Source: Anniella stebbinsi
Lineage: Eukaryota; Chordata; Lepidosauria; Squamata; Anniellidae
DNA length: 64,000 nt
NCBI GenBank assembly: GCA_029215795.1
Contig: JARDYH010000001.1
Coordinates: 120,591,033-120,655,032, forward strand
Direction of reading: 5' to 3'
The position numbers and the translations under genes are program-made. How positions within the stretch are numbered: position 1 is the stretch's first letter; each line of letters starts with the position of its first letter. Positions 60,411-64,000 of this stretch are shown piece after piece. A model generated the notes under the pieces. It was given only the letters and a program-made list of their open reading frames with translations, was not told the origin of the DNA and did not search any database.

Positions 60411-63400
60411 TATCTATATAAGAAGGCATGCTTTTGAGGGAGCCAGCTGAGTGTGAGGAGCCCCAGGGACGATGTAAAACACATCAAAATAATAATTAAA
60501 AAAACAGTTGTGAAAGTAGAAAGGCAGCAAGGGTGTGGGAGGCTATCCAGCGTACTGTACTGAGTGCGACATGTCTGACCATTTGCCTGCTGGACAGAAG
60601 TCATGGGTGTGTGCTCATTGTAATGAGCTCCTGGCTCTCAGGGAACATGTTTGTTCCCTTGAGGCCAAGGTTTCTGACCTGGAGAAGCTCATAGAGGCAA
60701 AGTGACCTATTAGCTGTGTCCCACTCCCAGGGTGAGAGCTCCTCTGCTGTCACAGAGAATGCAGGTCTCAGGGAAGGAGGACTTCATTCTGAGGAAGAGA
60801 GAAATGATCCCTTAGAAGGGATCCATTCTTTGGAAGATGAGCAAATATCCTCTCACACTGAGGATGTGCCTCCAGGGGGAGGGGGTTTGTGGTAGTTGGA
60901 GATTCAATCATTAGACACATAGACAGCTGGGTTTATGATGGGCATGTTGACCACATGGTGACTGCCTGCTCGGTATGAAGCTTGCAGATATCATGTGCTG
61001 TCTAGATAGCCTAGTAGATAGTGCTGGGGTGGAGTTAGTTGTCGTAGAACATGTTGGTATTGATGATGTGGGGAAATGTAGTTGTGGGGACCTGGAAGCC
61101 AAATGTAGGTTGCTAGGGAGGAGATTGAAATCCAGGACACCAAGATTGCCTTATCTGGAATGCTACCTGTTCCACATGCAGGGTCAGCTAGACAGGCGAA
61201 GCTGAGGAGTCTCAATGCGTAGATGAGACTGTGGTGCAGAGAGGAGGGGATCAGATTTGTTAGGCAGTGGGGAATATTTGAGGACAAGCTGGACCTGTAC
61301 AAGAGAGACGGATTCCACTTGAACCAAAATGGAACCAGGCTGCTGGTGCTAAATATAAAAAAGTGACAGAGTAGCTTTTAAACTAACCCTGGGGAAAGTC
61401 GACAGGAACTGGGAAGCATCCGTTTCGGGTTAAATCATCCCAATGGGACGAAGATGAAAATGCTTTTGATTGCCCAAATGTAGAAGGGGAGGGAATGGGC
61501 CATGAATACATGGTAGGACATGAGAGCCAATCAAAGAGGCTTAAGCACCATAGCAAAACATGTACACACCAGAGGCATCAGGGAGGGACACCATTATAGG
61601 TGTTTCTGTCAAATGTTAGAAGCGTGCAAACCAAAATGGGAGAGCTGGAGTGCTTGGTTTTAAAGGAGAACCTAGACATAGTGGGAATTACAGAAACCTG
61701 GTAGAATGGAGAAACCAGTAGGTTACAGTAATCTCTGGATATAAACTCTACAGGAAGGACAGGGAAGGGCGGACTGGGGGAGGGATTGATCTGTACATCA
61801 AACAGGGCATAGTGTTGAGCAGACTAGAACACCTAAAATGGGTAGGCTCTTCTATAGAAGCACTGTGGGTGACAATACTGGGTTCCAAGACTAATTTAGA
61901 GCTAGGAAAGTGCTATCGTCCCTGGGGCCAGAATATTCAGGGTGACTTTGAGATGGAAAATGAAATCAGAGAGGTCTCCAAACAAGGAAGAGTTCTATTA
62001 ATAGGTGACTTCAATTACATCCACATTGACTGGATAAATGCATATTCCACTCATGCCAAAGAGAATAAATTTCTTGATGCCCTATATGATTGTGCTCTAG
62101 AACTGATCAGAGGAAGGTGACCCTGAATTTAATCCTAAACGGCGCCACCCAAGACCTAGTATGAGATGTAATGTTGTTGAGCCAATTGGAAACAGTGATC
62201 ACAGTGCTATCAGATTTAATATATATTAAAGTGGGAAATTGCCCAGGAAGTCTAAAACAGTCAAATTTGCTTTTAAAAAAGTATCTAAAATAAGGGAACT
62301 AGTGAAAAGGAAATTGAAAGGGGGAGTCCAGAGGATTAAATCCCTTCAAAACATTTGGAGATTACTCAAAGGATGAAGTTCTCAGCCTTATTGATAAATT
62401 GATAACAAATAAAACAATGGGCCCAGATGGTGTCCATTCTAGAGTTCTCAAATATGAAATTGTTGATCTTCTAACCAAAATATGCAACATGTCCCTAAGA
62501 TCAGTCTCTATACCAGAGGACTGGAAGTTGGCCAATGTAACACCAGGTTTTTTTAAGGGTCTAGGAGAGATCTGGGAAATTACAGGTCAGTTAGCCTAAC
62601 ATCTGTTTTGAGTAGATTGGTTTAAAGAATTATTAAAGATAAAAGTAGTAAGAATATAGAAGGCCAAGCCCTGCTGAAAAAGAATCTACATGGCTTCCAC
62701 AAATGTAGGTCCTGTCTCACTAACCTTGTAGAGTTGAGAGTGTCAATAAACATGTAGACAGGGGTGATCCGGTAGACATTGTTTACTTTGACTTCCAAAA
62801 GGCTTTTGACAAAGTTCCTCACCAAAAACTCCTGAGAAAACATAGCAGTCATGGAATAAGAGGAGAGGTCCTCTTATGGATCAGTAACTGGTTAAGGAAC
62901 AGGAAGCAGAGCGTAAGAATAAATGGTAAATATTCCCAATAGAGGGAAGTAAATAATGGGGTCCCACAGGGATCTGTATTAGGATCAATGCTTTTCAACC
63001 TGTTTATAAGTGATCTAGAATTAGGAGTGAGCAGTGAAGTGGCAAAGTTTACCAATGACACCAAATTATTTAGGGTGGTTAAAACAAAAATAGATTGTAA
63101 GGAGCAACAAAAGGATCTTTCCAAACTGGGAGAGTGGGCATCTAAATGGCAAATATGGTTAAATGTAAGCAAATGTAAAGTGATGTACTTTGGGCAACCC
63201 CCCCCCTCCCCAACTTCAAGCATCAGCTGATGGGATCTGAGCTAGTGGGGATGAACCAAGAAAGAGATCTTGGGGTTGCGGTTGACAGCTTAATGAAAAT
63301 GTCAACCCAGAGTGCGGTTGCTGTAAAGAAGGCACACTCCATGTAAGGCATAATTAGAAAAGAAATTGAAAATAAAACTGCCTTTATCATACTGCCTTTA

Positions 63401-64000
63401 TACAAATCTATGGTGCAACCACACTTGGAACACTGTGTACAGTTCTGGTCACCATACTTAAAATAAGGTATTGTAGTGCTGGAAAAAGTGCAGAAAAGAG
63501 CAACTAAAATTATAGAAGGGCTGGAGCATCTTCCCTAGAAGGTTACAACAGCTGGGATTGTTCAGCTTGGAAAAAAAGGGTAAGGCGAGACATGATAGAG
63601 GTGTACAAAATTATGCATGATGAGGAGAATTGGATAAGGAGACATTTTAGTACATCTCTCAAAATACTAGAACCCGGGGTCATCCCAAGAAGCTGATTGG
63701 TGGGAGATTCAGGAGAGATGAAAGGAAGTATTACTTCACACATACATAGTTAAACTATGGAATTTGCTACCATGAGACGTAGTGATGATCACCAATTTGG
63801 ATGGCTTTAAAAAGAGTTAGATAAATTCCTGGAGGAGAAGGATATCAATGGCTACTGGTTTTGATGGCTATGTGCTAAATCCAGTAGCAGAGGCAGTAAG
63901 CCTATGCATACCAGTAGCTGGGAACATGGGTGGGTGGGTGCTGTTACACCGCATCCTGCTTGTGGGTCCCTAGTCAACAGCTGATTAGTCACTGGGTGAA
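60411..64000 (+). pseudogene. CR1-type LINE with ORF1, endonuclease and RT remains, nearly full length
   Basis: Plus-strand order: ORF1 start with a C-x2-C ... C-x2-C zinc-finger-like pattern (TGT 60556, TGC 60565, TGT 60610, TGT 60619) and a coiled-coil-like EHVCSLEAKVSDLEKLIEAK stretch ending at a stop (60703-60705). Next is a GDSL-esterase-like block, VVGDSIIRHIDSW (GDS at 60898-60906), ending HLNQNGTRLL (about 61320). The endonuclease has DIVGITETW (61675-61700) and GDFN (62004-62015). The RT has MGPDGVHSRVL (about 62415), VDIVYFDFQKAFDKVPH (about 62770) and FTNDTKLF at 63048, where the first catalytic Asp is Asn. The 3' UTR runs to the edge. ORFs carry many stops. It lies in PTCHD1 intron 2, antisense to the gene. 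Confidence 0.92.

Overview
This is vertebrate nuclear DNA, most probably from a lepidosaurian reptile (lizard, snake or tuatara). I infer this from the mixture of L1, L2 and CR1 LINEs, a tRNA-type SINE, many short non-autonomous DNA transposons (several looking recent), the squamate-style '...CCACCCAGAGAGCTTCGG...' and '...CGCCCTGAGATC...' LINE/SINE tails, and one exon of a conserved vertebrate gene. The species cannot be read from the sequence. No operons, CRISPR arrays, rRNA or functional tRNA genes were seen.

The only host gene I can support is PTCHD1, on the minus strand. Its large last coding exon occupies 53003-54651 and is intact, with a good 3' splice site at its upstream end and a C-terminal ITTV PDZ-binding motif. 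Everything above 54651 is therefore intron 2 (earlier exons lie beyond 64000). Everything below 53003 is 3' UTR followed by a long gene-poor interval.

Layout. 1-2077: 5'-truncated but nearly open L1 ORF2 (minus). 2078-2821: two short DNA elements, the second holding a nested LINE/SINE tail. 2822-6681: unique sequence. 6682-7465: 784-bp hAT-like element with a perfect 8-bp target duplication and two internal hairpins. 7660-8778: CR1 fragment and a LINE/SINE tail. 9010-11106 and about 21960-24204: two diverged copies of a ~2.1-kb element whose ends match a 350-bp CpG-rich MITE found at 41535-41889 and 46356-46703. 12940-15430: decayed L1. 19473-21600: L2. 25657-30283: dense cluster of DNA transposons nested or abutting each other. 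30284-41534: mostly unique, with scattered SINE, hAT and L2 pieces. 45985-49379: hAT, MITE and hairpin cluster with a pure (CAG)17 tract. 49380-53002: PTCHD1 downstream sequence. 54652-64000: intron with L2, CR1 3'-end and a long CR1 carrying ORF1, endonuclease and reverse-transcriptase remains.

No new multi-gene system is visible. The most interesting material is the set of apparently uncatalogued mobile elements: the TAGGGTGACC hAT family with foldback architecture, the CpG-rich MITE and its 2-kb relatives, and a 38-bp-arm hairpin at 48768. Whether these families are already in a repeat library could not be checked here.
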